A stretch of 64,000 nt of DNA from Epiperipatus broadwayi (Eukaryota > Onychophora > Udeonychophora > Euonychophora > Peripatidae), in contig JAQFVV010000447.1 in NCBI GenBank assembly GCA_028023455.1, positions 62,001 through 126,000 on the forward strand. The letters are read 5' to 3'. Positions within the stretch are counted from its first letter, which is position 1; every line of letters starts with the position of its first letter. Below the pieces are notes generated by a model. The model was not told the origin of the DNA. It saw only the letters and a program-made list of their open reading frames with translations, and did no database searches. Position numbers and translations under genes: made by a program. This document shows, piece by piece, positions 35,225-47,149 of this stretch.

Positions 35225-35470
35225 AGCTTCATTTTTCCACATCATTACTATAAATTTCATTATCTCATCTGTCCATCTTACATATGATCTTTTTCTAGGT
35301 CTTTTACAATGTCTTGGGATTACTTTAACATTTCATCTGCCATTCTATTGTCCTGGCTTTATTTTTTTCAATGATGTCAATTATTTTTAATTTGTTCTAT
35401 GATGCCCATTTTCCACTTTTGATCTCTTTTTATTACTCCCAACATTCGTTGTTTTAATGTTTCATTATGT
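35225..35470 (-). pseudogene. Decayed LINE 3' fragment
   Basis: Diverged second copy of the segment at 36,935-37,215: the reverse complements of WTIEIL-, RDCKRP- and RPHMRWMDE-like blocks occur in order with gaps. A TTCAATGATG block near 35,370 leads into further LINE-like sequence. No open frame. Confidence 0.4.
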
Positions 35471-35474
35471 GGTT

Positions 35475-36925
35475 TGATGTCAGATCCAAATGTAAGACCT
35501 GGATAAACATTATTCTTAAAAAAGCTTTTTTTTCAGATATAGGCATATTTGTTTTAATATTAAATTATTTTTTATCAAAATTGCTATTCTATTCCCAACT
35601 TACGAACAGCTGAATATTCATGACAATCAATAATGGATTCATTATGAGCCAGATATCTGATTATGCATTCATTAAAAGATCCTAGCTTTATTAATGCTGA
35701 AAAGTCAGATTATTGATTCTGTCAGATTCCTAGCAGTGAACAGGGTGTTAAAATGTTGAAAAAAGCATGCTTGTCATTTGCAATTTGCCATTACGTTCCA
35801 ACTACTTCTATTAGCATTTTACTCTTCTGGAGAATTATATTATCATTCTGATGAATCCATGTCATCAGAAAATAAACCATAGGTTCAGTGCTCACAGATA
35901 AATCATTTCTCATTTATTGTGTTTAGGTGATTGTTATACAGATAAAGTGGTAAAATGCAACTCTTTATATAGCTAGTTATTTCACAATGATGAAATATCT
36001 ATTTTATAATTGGTTAAAAGCAGTAGCAGCATATTGAAGTCTATGTTATACCATCAATGAATTAAACCGGCCATCATTTCTGATAATTTCATTGTATTTT
36101 AGCATTTTACCTAAGATTATACCTTTCATTATGTAAGCTTGCCCATATCATTCAGTTAATTATGGCTCTGCTGCCTACTGCGATGATTTTTTAAGTTTCT
36201 TCATTTGCATGATTAACAGAAATCTAACATCTTTCCAAGTATTGCTTGCATAGTTATTATAATACAGGAGTTTTGTATCATATCCCCACATCGAAGTTTT
36301 TATTTTTGTGGACAGCAAACAAGAACTGTTAATTAATATTCTAATCATTTGAACAACTCCTGACTAGGATTTTAAAATGTGCTGTATATTGAACATTATA
36401 TCACCTGATTTTGTTTATAATGTCGTAGATATTTTTAAAATTAATAGATATCTATTAACATATATTTATGCAATGTTAGAATATTATGAGCAAAGATCTC
36501 TACAACCACCATATAAATAATATTAGCATTTCTCACAAAATCATGTCTACCTGAGTCTTTACCTGCAAGTCAAGAACTTGCAGAAGGAGTGTGAAATTTC
36601 ATTGTAGATGTAAACAATATCGTATTGAAATTGGCTCAGGTAAATATTTCCAAGCTAAAATTACTAAGCATTTGTTTTAATATAAATGCCAACACCCTTT
36701 GTTAATATCTAGTTTATAAAATATATCTCTAAGTGCCCTATAAATATTTGAATGGTGATTCTTATTTATTCTATAAATACATACAATCAATAGATCCAAT
36801 TTGCTCCCTTATTTAAAATTACATAAATAAACAGCATAAATAACAACAAATGCTAAAGGACAGGTGGTATTGTTTGTCTTTTGAGAGTTTATTTACATTA
36901 TATAATCATTAGAAGTTTCAGTTAC
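35475..36925. other. AT-rich non-coding DNA
   Basis: No gene or element could be supported. Confidence 0.4.
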
Positions 36926-36934
36926 TTCTTTTTT

Positions 36935-37215
36935 GTTTACATATCATCATCATCATCATCAACAAACATTATCAATCCATTGCAGGATGAAGGTCTCTCC
37001 AAGTTCAATCCATCTTTTCCTATCTTTAGCTTCTCTTCTTCACATCACCCCTGCACACTTTTATATTTCATCCATCCATCTCATATGTGGTCTCTTTCTG
37101 GGTCTTTTACAATCTCTTGGAATCCAGTTTAAGATTTCAATTGTCCATCTGTTATCATCTCTTCTAACAATATGTCCAGACCAACTCCACTTCGCATATA
37201 ATCTGAATTATTTAT
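36935..37215 (-). pseudogene. Non-LTR retrotransposon, C-terminal coding end
   Basis: The minus strand encodes KWSWSGHIVRRDDNRWTIEI, LNWIPRDCKRP and RPHMRWMDEI, the well-known C-terminal tail of an animal LINE group ('GHxxRRxDxRWTxxILxWxPR...K-R-x-x-G-R-P-x-x-RW-x-D-D-I'). It ends in a (GAT)n tail at about 36,943-36,961 on the plus strand. Only about 280 bases are present: a strongly 5'-truncated insertion, best preserved of three copies here. Confidence 0.7.
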
Positions 37216-37219
37216 TATT

Positions 37220-38313
37220 TACATATGGTATGTGATAGTTCATGCTAAAAAAGTCCTTTTTTTTGCATTGCATATTTATTTTAGACCCTTAGTTTAAATT
37301 TGCTGTGCTATTTAAACATTTATATTTTAAAGAGAAATGAAATCATCACTTTATTAATTGTAATTTCAGTATAAAATTTTAATTTATATCTAATTGAATA
37401 ATGTTGGAAATAAATGTATTAATTACTTCTAAAGTAACATAAATTTTTTTTTTATTTCTATTAATCTAAAAAATTTCTAAGAAACACATTTGATATTAAA
37501 TGAAGAAATAAAACAGTAGTAAGAATTCATAAAAATAGAAAGTTTTTATATATTTTAAATATATTTACAATATTAAAATAAATCTATAATTTATATATAA
37601 ATAACCGAACTAATGTATATATAGGAAGATCATAAACCAAAATAGATTTTTTGAAATTTTAAGAAGACTTCTGCATAGAACTATCTGTCACTAGAATGTA
37701 CCAACTTTGCTCGGACAAAATTCGTGCACAATATATTTTTTTTCAAATGTCATTTATAATAAGTAATGTAAAACATGGGTCCAGTATTTAAGGAAATTCT
37801 GAGAGGACTTGTTTACAGAGTCTCTTATCAATAGAATGTACAGACTTTGAACAAACTAAGTATGTATTATTATTCTACAATATTTAATCTTTATTGATCA
37901 AGTTTGTTAACCATAAAGTTCATTTACACTTATAATTGAAAGTCTATAAACTAGTTTCTTTCACTCTTAGTTTTCACCATTTTGCAATTATGTATACTGC
38001 TGGCACTTAAGTACTCTCATTTCTCTTTTTTAAGAAATGCATTAATTCTTGCAGTTCTTTGCTTTGTTTAACTGATTGTGACTTTTACTGCACCGATTCT
38101 AGCTCTCTCTAATGGCCCTAATGTTTTCTAGAGTGATCTACTTTCTGGGAAAAACAATACAAAGTACTGTGTATACAATTTACACAGATCAAATAATAAC
38201 TTTATTTGTAAGAGTATAATTATCTCATCAATCAGTGGTAAAAATTATATATTTCAGCTATAGTTTTCCTATGAATGGTTATTTATTTGATCATTTCATT
38301 TGAGTTTTGTTTA
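37220..38313. other. AT-rich non-coding DNA
   Basis: No supported gene. A weak direct duplication (CTATCTGTCACTAGAATGTA near 37,680 and CTCTTATCAATAGAATGTAC near 37,822) is visible. Confidence 0.4.
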
Positions 38314-38375
38314 TTCTTTGCAATATCAATTTATTATTAGTAAAATGTGCATGTTAATTTACAATACTAAAAATA

Positions 38376-38598
38376 TTTACTGAGGCTATAACCTCGATAA
38401 TATGCGTATAAAATGTGATAGTAGGTATCTCTACAGGTGTTTTACCCCTCCTTTCTTCCATAGCATAAGCTTGTGGTTAAAACACCTGTAGAAGTCCCTA
38501 TTATCACATTTTATACGCATATTATCGAGGTTATAGCCTCAGTAAATATTACTTACGTAATCAATGTGCGTTTAATAAATTTATAATTACAACTTTAA
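38376..38598. mobile_element. Hairpin (foldback) insertion with 12-bp duplication
   Basis: Arms 38,372-38,444 and 38,478-38,550 are almost perfect inverted repeats of 73 bases (start AATATTTACTGAGGCTATAA), with a 33-base loop; only about three mismatches are seen. The insertion is absent from the right LTR and is flanked by a 12-base direct repeat ATACTAAAAATA (38,364-38,375 and 38,599-38,610). So it jumped into the LTR after the retrotransposon integrated. About 48 bases of unpaired sequence follow the right arm. No coding potential. Confidence 0.8.
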
Positions 38599-38747
38599 AT
38601 ACTAAAAATAGTTTAATAATAAAGTGGACAAATTAAAACATTAATTGAACAATGAGAATAAAACTAAAGTAAAATCTGATTTCATAGGAATTCAATTGTC
38701 AATAACTGATTAACAATCGAATTCTAAAAAGAACTAATGTTTAATTA

Positions 38748-38890
38748 AACCTAATAGATAAGATAAAAAAACCTTCTACCCGGATACAGATGATCAACCT
38801 AATAGATAAGATAAAAAAACCTTCTACCCGGATACAGATGATCAACCTAATAGATAAGATAAAAAACCTTCTACCCGGATACAGATGATC
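38748..38890 (+). repeat. Three tandem 47-48-bp units in left LTR
   Basis: AACCTAATAGATAAGATAAA with CTTCTACCCGGATACAGATG is present three times at 38,748, 38,796 and 38,844. The right LTR has one copy (about 43,454-43,501). The expansion therefore arose after integration, or in the left LTR only. Confidence 0.9.
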
Positions 38891-39507
38891 AGTCATATTC
38901 CTCCAGAAAACAAAAGACAAAGAAAACTATTTAAGCAGGGGGAAAAAGAATGAAATATCTTTTTTCACCATTTCTCGTGTATTCTCACAACTAGGTTGCA
39001 TCTATATGTGAAGCAGTGGAAGAGTAGTGGGGATTTGTTTCCAGATCCAGGATCTCCACTCCTGAAGGTAGTCAAGCTGATTAGGACCTCAAGGGCTCAT
39101 AGAACTAAAGAACATTTGCCAGAATTAGGTAAATAGCAATTTAATTAATCATTAATAGTGCAACTAAGCAGGAGACCTTTAACTTTATATATATTGATTT
39201 CTTATTGTAACCTGTATTGAGCAATTATATATGTATATATTAATAGAATATTACTGTCTTCTTGCTTGTATTAAAATTAGTTATAAAATTGATCTGCAGT
39301 GGGGTTATTTAGTTATTTGAGAAAACGCAATAATTTTAGAAATTACTTGCTAGCCTTAATCGAGATAGAGTTAATGTCAAGACATAGCAAAATCTGGTTC
39401 AGTCACACACCTCTGATTCGAATCTCATCACTGCCTGGTTAGTCGTTATTTCGAACACAACTAGAGGAATAATTAGCTTAGGGAAGGATAGTAATAATAA
39501 AGTCTAA

Positions 39508-40152
39508 ATGTCATCATTTGGACAAACAGCCATAAATGAATTTGATATGGAGAATGTGGCAGAATGGCCACTATATGTGACACAGATAGAAAACTTTTTT
39601 ACCTTGAATGGTATTCAAGAAAATAAAATAAAAGTGGCAGCATGCTTGTGTTTCTCAGGGGAAAAAGTTATAGAAATTGTTAATAAGCTTTATGACTCCC
39701 CCATAACCAATAGTATATAATACCAGGAGTTAGTTAAAAAACTAACAGAATTTTATTCCCCGCCCATCTGATCATATAGCTCATTTAAAACAGGAATAGA
39801 AAACCATTTAAAGGGAAATCAATAAAAGATTATAATTTGACCCTTAGAGAGCTAGCAAAAGATTGCAGGTACAGCGATTATATCAAAGAAGTACTCCTTG
39901 ACCAATTACTCTGGGGAAATGTACAATGATAGATTGCAAGAGCAATTACTAACTGATACTAACAACATACCAGAGCGTAATCCAAAAAGGAATAACTTAG
40001 AGCTAATAAGTGAGCAAGCTCAAGTGTTTAAAAGTAAAGCTGAAGATAGCATAAATACGCAGATTTATAAAACTAAGAGAAAATGTAGTAACCTGCACAA
40101 CCCAGAATTTGAAAAGGGAACTAAAATGACATTACTGCTGCAGAAAAAATAA
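39508..40152 (+). pseudogene. Ty3/gypsy gag pseudogene
   Basis: The frame starting at 39,508 opens MSSFGQTAINEFDMENVAEW and continues with WPLYVTQIENFFTLNGI and KIKVAACLCFSGEKVI, the layout of animal Ty3/gypsy Gag ('W-x-x-Y-x-x-x-x-E-x-F-F-x-x-N-x-I...K-x-A-x-L-L'). A stop at 39,718 cuts it. After further stops, LRELAKDCRY and MYNDRLQEQLL follow in other frames. The zinc-knuckle region near 40,170-40,230 is unclear. Non-functional. Confidence 0.7.
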
Positions 40153-40329
40153 CCATAAAGTAAAAGGGTTCAAGTGGAGAGAAGAGAAATGTTTAAATGT
40201 GGGTATAAGGTACGTATGCATGTGTATGTAGAAAATCCGATAATGACTGAAATCAAGAAAAAGAGTGGGGTCAAAAGAATAGGGGAGATAAACCTAATAA
40301 TAATTACTATTAGAAATATAAGTGTGGAC

Positions 40330-41745
40330 AGGCAGCAACAATTTATGATTGAATTGGAAATTTTTGGAGTTAAACTGAATATGGAAATAGATAGTGGCTC
40401 GGAGATATTTATAATAGCATAGACTGGAGAGCACTATCAGCAGCTGATTCTAGAATAAAACTTGAAAAAATGACATAAAAGCCTGGGATGTAAGCGGCAA
40501 TTCATTAAACTTACTGGGGAAAATACACTAAGATACTGTGATAAAAATAAATAGACTGGTGTTATACATGGTACAAGGAAGATTCAGTCGTATAATAGAC
40601 AGGGACTGGTTTAAGGCAATTGGAATTCAAGTTAGGGTAATAAAAAAAATTTCCCTCTAAAGAAAAGTTAATACCTAGACCTATTTACTGATGAGTTGGG
40701 CTTGATAGATACAAGTTCGCTAGAGGTGGAGCTAGTTGATAACGCACTCAAAAAACAAAAGTAGAAAAAATTCGGTCATTGCTCGATAAAGGCATATTGA
40801 CACCAGTAGAAATGGCTGACTGGGCTATACCTATAGTTGTAGTTACAAAACCCAATGGAAACATACATATATAGAGTGACTATAGAGTAACTGTGAGCAA
40901 GTTTTTAAATAAGGGAGCATATCCAGTATACCTAATGTAAGAGAGGTACTGGAGAGTTAACAAAAAGCATCGTACTTTGCAAAGCTTTATTTAAATTCAG
41001 CTTTTCACCAGATCCCAGTGTCAGAGAAAACTGGAAAAATATTGATGATCACAACACTTTTTGGGTTATTTAAGTACAATAGATTGCCGTTTGGCATATT
41101 AATAGGCCTAAATATATTTCAGGCGAAAATTGATACACTATTGCAGGGATTGAGGGTATCATACTCCATTTTGATGATATATTAATAGCAGATCCTGAAG
41201 ACAACTTATGTCAAAATTGATTAGGGTATGTGCAAAATTAAATAATTTCGGAGTAAAACTAAATGCCGAGAAAAGTATATGGAACACAAAAGAATTAGTT
41301 TTTCTAGGACATGTAATCTCTAGCAAGGGAATCACCCTTCACCATAAAAAATAAAAGCTGTAGAAAAGACACAAAAACCAAGGAATGTCAAAGAATTGCA
41401 GGCATTTTTAGGCCTGATTAACTATTTCAAACCATTCCTACAGAATAAATCTAACCTAGCAAAACCTCTTTGAGTTACTTAAAAAGAATCAGGCGGTGAT
41501 TAAAAATTCATGATAAAAGATGCACTAAAGGATTACTGTCATCAGAAAAATTACTGGTCCATTTTGACAATAATCAAGAAATAACTAACCACAAATGCCT
41601 CAGAATGGGGGGATGGTCCTATGCCATCCATGCAATAATGGAGAACGGCCTATGCGCCCAGAACCCTCTCCAAAGTTGAGAAAAACTGCAGTCAGATAGA
41701 TAGGGAGGTTCTGGCAATAATATTTGGACTAAAGAAATTCCACCA

Positions 41746-41795
<50 letters not shown>

Positions 41796-42900
41796 GATGG
41801 TTTCAAATCATAATGGATCATAAACTGTTACTAGGTGTATATTGGCAAGCAATAGACTAGTTCCCAACCATTTGAGCCCTAGAATGCTAAGATGGAGAAA
41901 TATACTGGCATTATGTGACTACCAGCTTGTATACAAGAAGGGAAAAGAGATATAATATGCAAATATGTTGTCCAGAAACCCTGATAGAGATGGAGAGCCC
42001 AGATGAATGGGATAGAGATTAACTATATAGATTCTATGTAGTCCAAGATTCTTAATAATAAAATAATGGGAAAATAGGCAAGAGAAGATCAAAGATACCA
42101 TCTGCTTAAAGTTGGATTAGGATTGACTGGCCAACAAGGAAGTCATAATGCATGGCCCCGGCTTTTTGGACTAATAGGAATGATCTATCATTTAGTAAAG
42201 GGTGTATACTAATGGGAGTCAGGGTAGTTATACCACCAGACGGAAGGAATTAACTTATTACATGAAGGCCATGGTGTGTGCAAAAGCTTTAGCGCATAAC
42301 TATGTCTGATGGCCAAGAATAACAATCTACATAGAAAATTATATTTAAAAAAATGTTCAGTATGTCAATAAGCCATGGCAGAGACTCCTCATGGATGATG
42401 TGGGTCCTATTAGTAACAAAATATTAGTACTGGTTGATGCATATTCAAAATGGGCTGAATATCACATTGTCAAAAGCACAATACTAAAAGCGATTTTTTT
42501 CATGCCATGGATTACTGGAAGTAATAGTCATTGACAATGGCCCTGGATTTACAGCACAAGAGATGGAAGAATATCTGAAAAACCACGGAATCAGACACAT
42601 ATGCATCCCCCTACCAACCGGAGTCCAACAGCTTCACGGAAAAGGCCATACAAACAATCAAAAAAAGCAATAAGAAAATATCTGAGTGGCAATATTCAAG
42701 AAGTTTTATATGAAGCAGTGCTGCATCAACACTCAATGCCATTCAGAACTATGGACAAATCACCGGTGAAGTTGCTGATGCACAGAAAATTGTGCATTAA
42801 GCAAGACATGTTAATACCAAAGGATGAGCATTTCCATCATACAAGTGAAGGGAAAACATTCCAAATTGGTGAAAACGTATGGTTATATGGTACGCTATAG
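40330..42900 (+). pseudogene. Ty3/gypsy pol pseudogene (PR, RT, RH, IN)
   Basis: The aspartic protease is marked by LNMEIDSGSE (about 40,374-40,405). Reverse transcriptase follows with IRSLLDKGILTPVE, PIVVVTKPNGN, HQIPVSEKTGKILMIT, FKYNRLPFGI and a shifted FDDILIADPE catalytic block near 41,170. AFLGLINYFKPFL marks its end, and RNase H remnants lie at 41,600-41,900, split by a TA microsatellite. Integrase shows LVLVDAYSKWAEY (about 42,428) and DNGPGFTAQEMEEYLKNHGI (about 42,535). At least ten stops or shifts are visible. No envelope-like gene is seen. Confidence 0.8.
41746..41790. repeat. (TA)n microsatellite
   Basis: About 45 bases of TA repeats interrupt the RNase H remnant of the Ty3/gypsy element, so the expansion postdates the insertion. 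Confidence 0.95.
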
Positions 42901-43244
42901 AGGAAATGGATCGAAGATATAATTACAGGAAGGCAATCCAGACAAATAGTAGCCATGGCAAATGGAAATGATAAACAATACAAAAGGCATATAAACTATG
43001 TTCATCACTGAACAATAGAGGAAACGCTATATCCAATGACAATAATACCAAACATTGCAGAATCAGAAAAACAGACCGAGAGGGTGAACAGATAAATTCA
43101 GATGTCGAAAAACACAAGAGAATCTACAGCCGCAAGAACCCAGGGAAAGACAGAGATTGCCCAGACACCAGCAAGATAAATATAAACCAAAAAAATTTAC
43201 AGGATTACGTGTAAATAAAAGAATTTCTGGAGTAAGGGGAGGAT

Positions 43245-44058
43245 TGGAATATCAATTCATTATTAGTAAAAGGTGCATTTTAATTTACAATACTAAAACT
43301 ACTGACTAAAAAATAGTTTAATAATGAAATGGATAAATTAAAACATTAATTGAACAATGAGAATAAAACTAAGGTAAAATCTGATTTGGTAGGAATTCAA
43401 TTGTCAATAATTGATTAACAACCGAATTCTAGAAAGAACTAATGTTTAATTAAACCTAACAGATAAGATAAATAAACCTTCCACCTGGATACATATGATC
43501 AGTCAGATTACTTCAGAAAACAAAAGACAAAGAAAACTATTTAAGCAGGGGGGAGGGGAAGGAATGCAATATCTTTTTTCTCCATTTCTCATACATTCAC
43601 CCAACTAGGTTGCATATATATGTGAAGCAGCAGAAGATTAGCAGGGATTTGTTTCCAGACCCAGGATCTCGGCTCCTGAAGGTAGTCAAGCCAATTAGGG
43701 ATTAAACAGATCACTCCAATCTTATTAGAATTTATACGCACCTCAAGTACTCACGAACTAAAGAACATTTGCCAGAATTAGGTAAATAGCAATTTAATTA
43801 ATCATTAATAGCACAACTAAGCAGGAGACGTTGATTGTGAGGATATTAACTTTATATATATTGATTTATTATTATAACCTATGTATAGCAACTATATATG
43901 TATATATTACTAGAATATTACTGTCTTGTTGGCCTGTATTAAAATTAGTTATAAAATTGATCAACAATGGGGTTATTTAGTTATTTGAGAAAATGGAATA
44001 ATTTTAGAAAATTACTTGCTAGCCTTAATCGAGATAGAGTGAAGATCAAGACATAACA
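43245..44058 (+). repeat. Right LTR
   Basis: Begins TGGAATATCAATTCATTATT and ends ATCAAGACATAACA; matches the left LTR in order apart from the indels noted there. The target duplication TTCTT follows directly. Confidence 0.85.
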
Positions 44059-44069
44059 TTCTTTAATTA

Positions 44070-44130
44070 ATAATAAACATCATGTGACCATCATTTCTTA
44101 TGCTTACACAATTTGTTAAAACACTGTGTT
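44070..44130 (+). repeat. Solitary terminal repeat of foldback/MITE family
   Basis: AATAAACATCATGTGACCAT and CATTTCTTATGCTTACACAA form the family terminus, only a few bases beyond the right LTR. No core follows. Confidence 0.5.
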
Positions 44131-44429
44131 AATTAACAGTAGCTATTGAGATGAGTACACAAAAAGGAAGATCTGAAATCTTCCACTGAGTTTACAAATT
44201 TGATATATATATATGCTATTATTTATTTAAAACAGTTTTGACATTACATGTACTATGTCCATAAACTGAAAATTGATTTATTTTTAAAAAATAAAATTTG
44301 TCTTTCAAATTTTTTTATTGTATTAGAGATGTAATATCTTTATTATTGGTTTTCTACTAAATGTTAGGCCTGACATACCAAAAACCAGAGTACATTGTTC
44401 AAGTCTTTCTTTTTTTTGCACTACTTTTC

Positions 44430-44640
44430 AAACTCATGATGTTTTCCACTTTAAGATCCTTCCTTCAATCAACTTTTCCCTCAATATCTCAGTTTCTCCT
44501 ACTCACTATAATCCCTTTCATAACTCTCATAATTCCTCTAAAAATATGCCCAACCTCCTTTTTCTTTGTCCTCTTAATTTTCTCATAAAGTAATCTTTTT
44601 TACATATTCTTTTCAGCACTTCTACATTAATCAACTAACT
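44430..44640 (-). pseudogene. LINE C-terminal fragment
   Basis: The minus strand shows EVLKRICKKDYFMRKLRGQR followed by KRRLGIFLEEL and, after stops, EGKVD: the layout of the 'VLxRIxxxRxLIxxIRxRQxRxxGHILR...EGKIxGKR' tail of RTE-like LINEs. Not the same family as 36.9 kb. Decayed. Confidence 0.4.
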
Positions 44641-44649
44641 TTACAACTT

Positions 44650-45320
44650 GACCTTTTTTAAATCTTTAAATCCACATTTCTAAAACTTAGATTTTTTTTT
44701 TGTTTCTAATTGTCCATGTTTCTGTTAGATATTTATAAACTGTCAGTCTAGTTGTCAGGTAAAATAGATCCACATTGATGCATTATTTATAACTTCATTT
44801 AAATGATTCTTTAAGCATCTGGCTTGAGAATTATCTAATTAATATATTCCGACTTGTTTGTTTCATGAATAAGTTTATATTATCATCGTTATGTATTAAA
44901 CAAGCTGTATATTATTTAGTCTCATTAAAATTGCTGAAATTTCATTTGAAGTTATAAGAATATGTATGATGTTTTAATGCCTTATTTTTTTCTTCCTTTA
45001 TTATTAGTAGAAGGATGAACTCATACTTTTCTTACAATAAATTGAGGGAAATAATGAATTATATACAACTAATTTAGTTGGTTTCACATTGGAGTATATG
45101 CTGCACCTCTGAATTCAAATTTTCTGCTTAAAAAAAGTTCGTTATAAATTTAAATTGATTACATTTTTTTTATGTGATAACACTTCCGGGTTAAAAATTG
45201 CTAAAGATTTCCCTTTTATCCCTGGCTGAAAAAGAACTTGAGTTTTTTGAATGTCTATGATTAAACCAAAAAGCATTATATATTGTGCTTAAAACATTTA
45301 ATGAAGTTCTGTAGTTTATT
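44650..45320. other. AT-rich non-coding DNA
   Basis: Nothing recognisable. The minus-strand ORF at 45,191-45,391 overlaps the repeat that follows. Confidence 0.4.
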
Positions 45321-45324
45321 TTTA

Positions 45325-45720
45325 AATGCCAATAAACATCACATGACCACCACTTCTTATGCTTGTGTATAATTGTTGTTAAAACAGGCAAAACTCACTA
45401 TACATATTGCCACACACAGCAAGCTAGAGTAATCAATGGATACCTGAAGCCTTGTGCATAAAATCCCCATCTAGTGCCTACTCACCCAATATCCCAGACT
45501 AGTTTCTGGCTGGGGATATTGGATGAGTAGGCACTAGATGGGGATTTTATGCACAAGCCTTCTGGCATCCATTGATTACTCTAGATGGGGATTTTATGCA
45601 CAAGCCTTCTGGCATCCATTGATTACTCTAGATGGGGATTTTATGCACAAGCCTTCTGGCATCCATTGATTATTCTAGCTTGCTGTGTGTGGCAATATGT
45701 ACAGTGAGTTTTGCCTGTTT
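45325..45720. repeat. Foldback/MITE copy with inverted repeat and triplication
   Basis: After the terminal repeat AATAAACATCACATGACCAC (45,328 on), a left arm (45,381-45,510) and a right arm (45,511-45,720) form an inverted repeat meeting almost without a loop. The right arm contains three perfect or near-perfect 47-base units (45,534, 45,581 and 45,628; GATGGGGATTTTATGCACAA followed by GCCTTCTGGCATCC), whereas the left arm holds the matching sequence once. This is the best-preserved copy of the family. Confidence 0.85.
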
Positions 45721-45819
45721 TTTTTTAAATGGTAAGGCTTGAACAATCCTCTGGATGCTATAAATGTAAGAACTAAAATAATGAAGTTTCAGATTTTTTG
45801 CTTTTGATTTGAAGTTAAA

Positions 45820-46040
45820 CTTTTCCATTCAGCCTCTTGTATCTTCATGCCTACTTCATGAAACCACCAACAGTCTCAAAGACCACTGTCATGAAAATGG
45901 AAACAAATTGGAGGTAGTACACATCCTTGTGTATGCCCATTTTCATCTCAAACACTTCAGTTTGTCAACATCATAGGACCATTGCCAGAGAATTTGACAT
46001 TATAATAAACTCTAGAACGGATTTAATTGCTTCTATAGTA
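45820..46040 (-). pseudogene. Possible LINE RT fragment
   Basis: Minus-strand reading with shifts gives FEMKMGIHKDVYYLQFVSIF, which lies over the 'FxVxxGVxQGCVLxPxLFxIF' block of non-LTR reverse transcriptases; another frame gives HTQGCVLPP. Short and decayed. Confidence 0.35.
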
Positions 46041-46139
46041 CATTCTTTAAAGAATTTTGATTCATTGACATGTCAACCCTGGAAATCCAAATTACTAATT
46101 TTAGTGTCTACCATTGGGTAAAATTTAACATATGTAATA

Positions 46140-47080
46140 GAAGTTGTTAAAAAACAAATTTCATATGATTAGAATAAAATCTCTTTTTTAATTTAATCAT
46201 TTTAAAGTGTGATTTGTCCCACACTACATTTGTAATATGATTTTTTATCTATATAATAAATTTTTTTAACAAATTATATGTATGTACTAATACATATATA
46301 TATATACAAGAGAAAAAAAAATCTACATGACATGTCATACGTAACTTATGAAAATAAGTATTATGACTCGTGTTTATGTGCAGATGAAAAATGATTCAAG
46401 TTTACATAGGTGAATGTGTAATTTATATATTTCATATTATTCTAAAGTAATGTGCAACTCAGAAAAATATTCTGCCAAATTTTGTTCCATAAATATTTGA
46501 GATCACATAAGTAAATATTCTACCATTCTTATTTTTTTTAAGAATATTCTCTTTTTTGTTGTCAAAAGTTATAGAGCAGGGAGCAAGCCATATGGTTTTG
46601 AGAGTATGAATAATTACAGCAGTTTTATAAGGATGAAAAATTTTAATATTTTTTTCAAGGAATTGCTTAAAATTAATTATAAGCTTTTGAAATACAGAGT
46701 GCTGTAAGGATGAAAAATATAGACAGGTATGGGTATCGTATCCTCTGGATGATTATTACACAAGACATATGTGGGATCCAGATTCAATTTAAATCTGTTA
46801 ATGTGAAAGGTTTTGATGGCAATTGTTACCAAGTAATAAGTTAAGGAAAACTTTTTAACTGAGGAACATGTATGGTTTGGGATCTGATTAAAGTCTTAGC
46901 AATTGGCAAGATTTAACACAGATTTCTGAATGAGACACCATCTAAAGATTTGATACTGTGATTGTCCATTAGATGGGCATGCTCCATAGTATGATCAATA
47001 AAAAAGGAATGACCTGCTTTTTTATTTTATTTTTTGCACTCTAGCTCCCAATGAAGACTATTAGAGATGTCATTCTTTTG
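46140..47080. other. AT-rich non-coding DNA
   Basis: No gene seen. Confidence 0.4.
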
Positions 47081-47149
47081 ATTATGGTTTCATCTTTTAT
47101 AGTGATTTTTCTGATTAAACAGTGTTCACGTTGACCAGTCCACATATTA

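Larger units (their letters stand above)
38319..39389 (+). repeat. Left LTR, with hairpin insertion and triplication
   Basis: It is longer than the right LTR (1,071 against 814 bases) because of a 223-base hairpin insertion (38,376-38,598) and two extra copies of a 48-base unit (38,748-38,890). Conversely, the right LTR holds a block near 43,699-43,745 (GATCACTCCAATCTTATTAG and onward) that the left lacks. Confidence 0.85.
38319..44058 (+). mobile_element. Full-length Ty3/gypsy LTR retrotransposon, inactivated
   Basis: Two long terminal repeats (38,319-39,389 and 43,245-44,058) begin TG and end CA and are flanked by a perfect 5-bp duplication TTCTT (38,314-38,318 and 44,059-44,063). A primer-binding-site candidate TGGTTCAGTCACACACC starts 5 bases after the left LTR, and a polypurine tract AGGGGAGGA lies just before the right LTR. 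Gag, protease, reverse transcriptase, RNase H and integrase follow in Ty3/gypsy order but are broken by many stops and shifts. LTRs are about 90% alike by eye over shared blocks, so the insertion is not new. Confidence 0.9.

Noticed and set aside
36881-37235. Two overlapping plus-strand ORFs with His/Ser runs
   Set aside because: Shadow of the LINE 3' end; the His and Ser runs come from the (ATC)n tail.
39390-39450. GATTCGAATCTC just after the left LTR looks like a tRNA B-box
   Set aside because: No cloverleaf could be drawn; it lies at the primer-binding region and is probably incidental or related to the priming tRNA.
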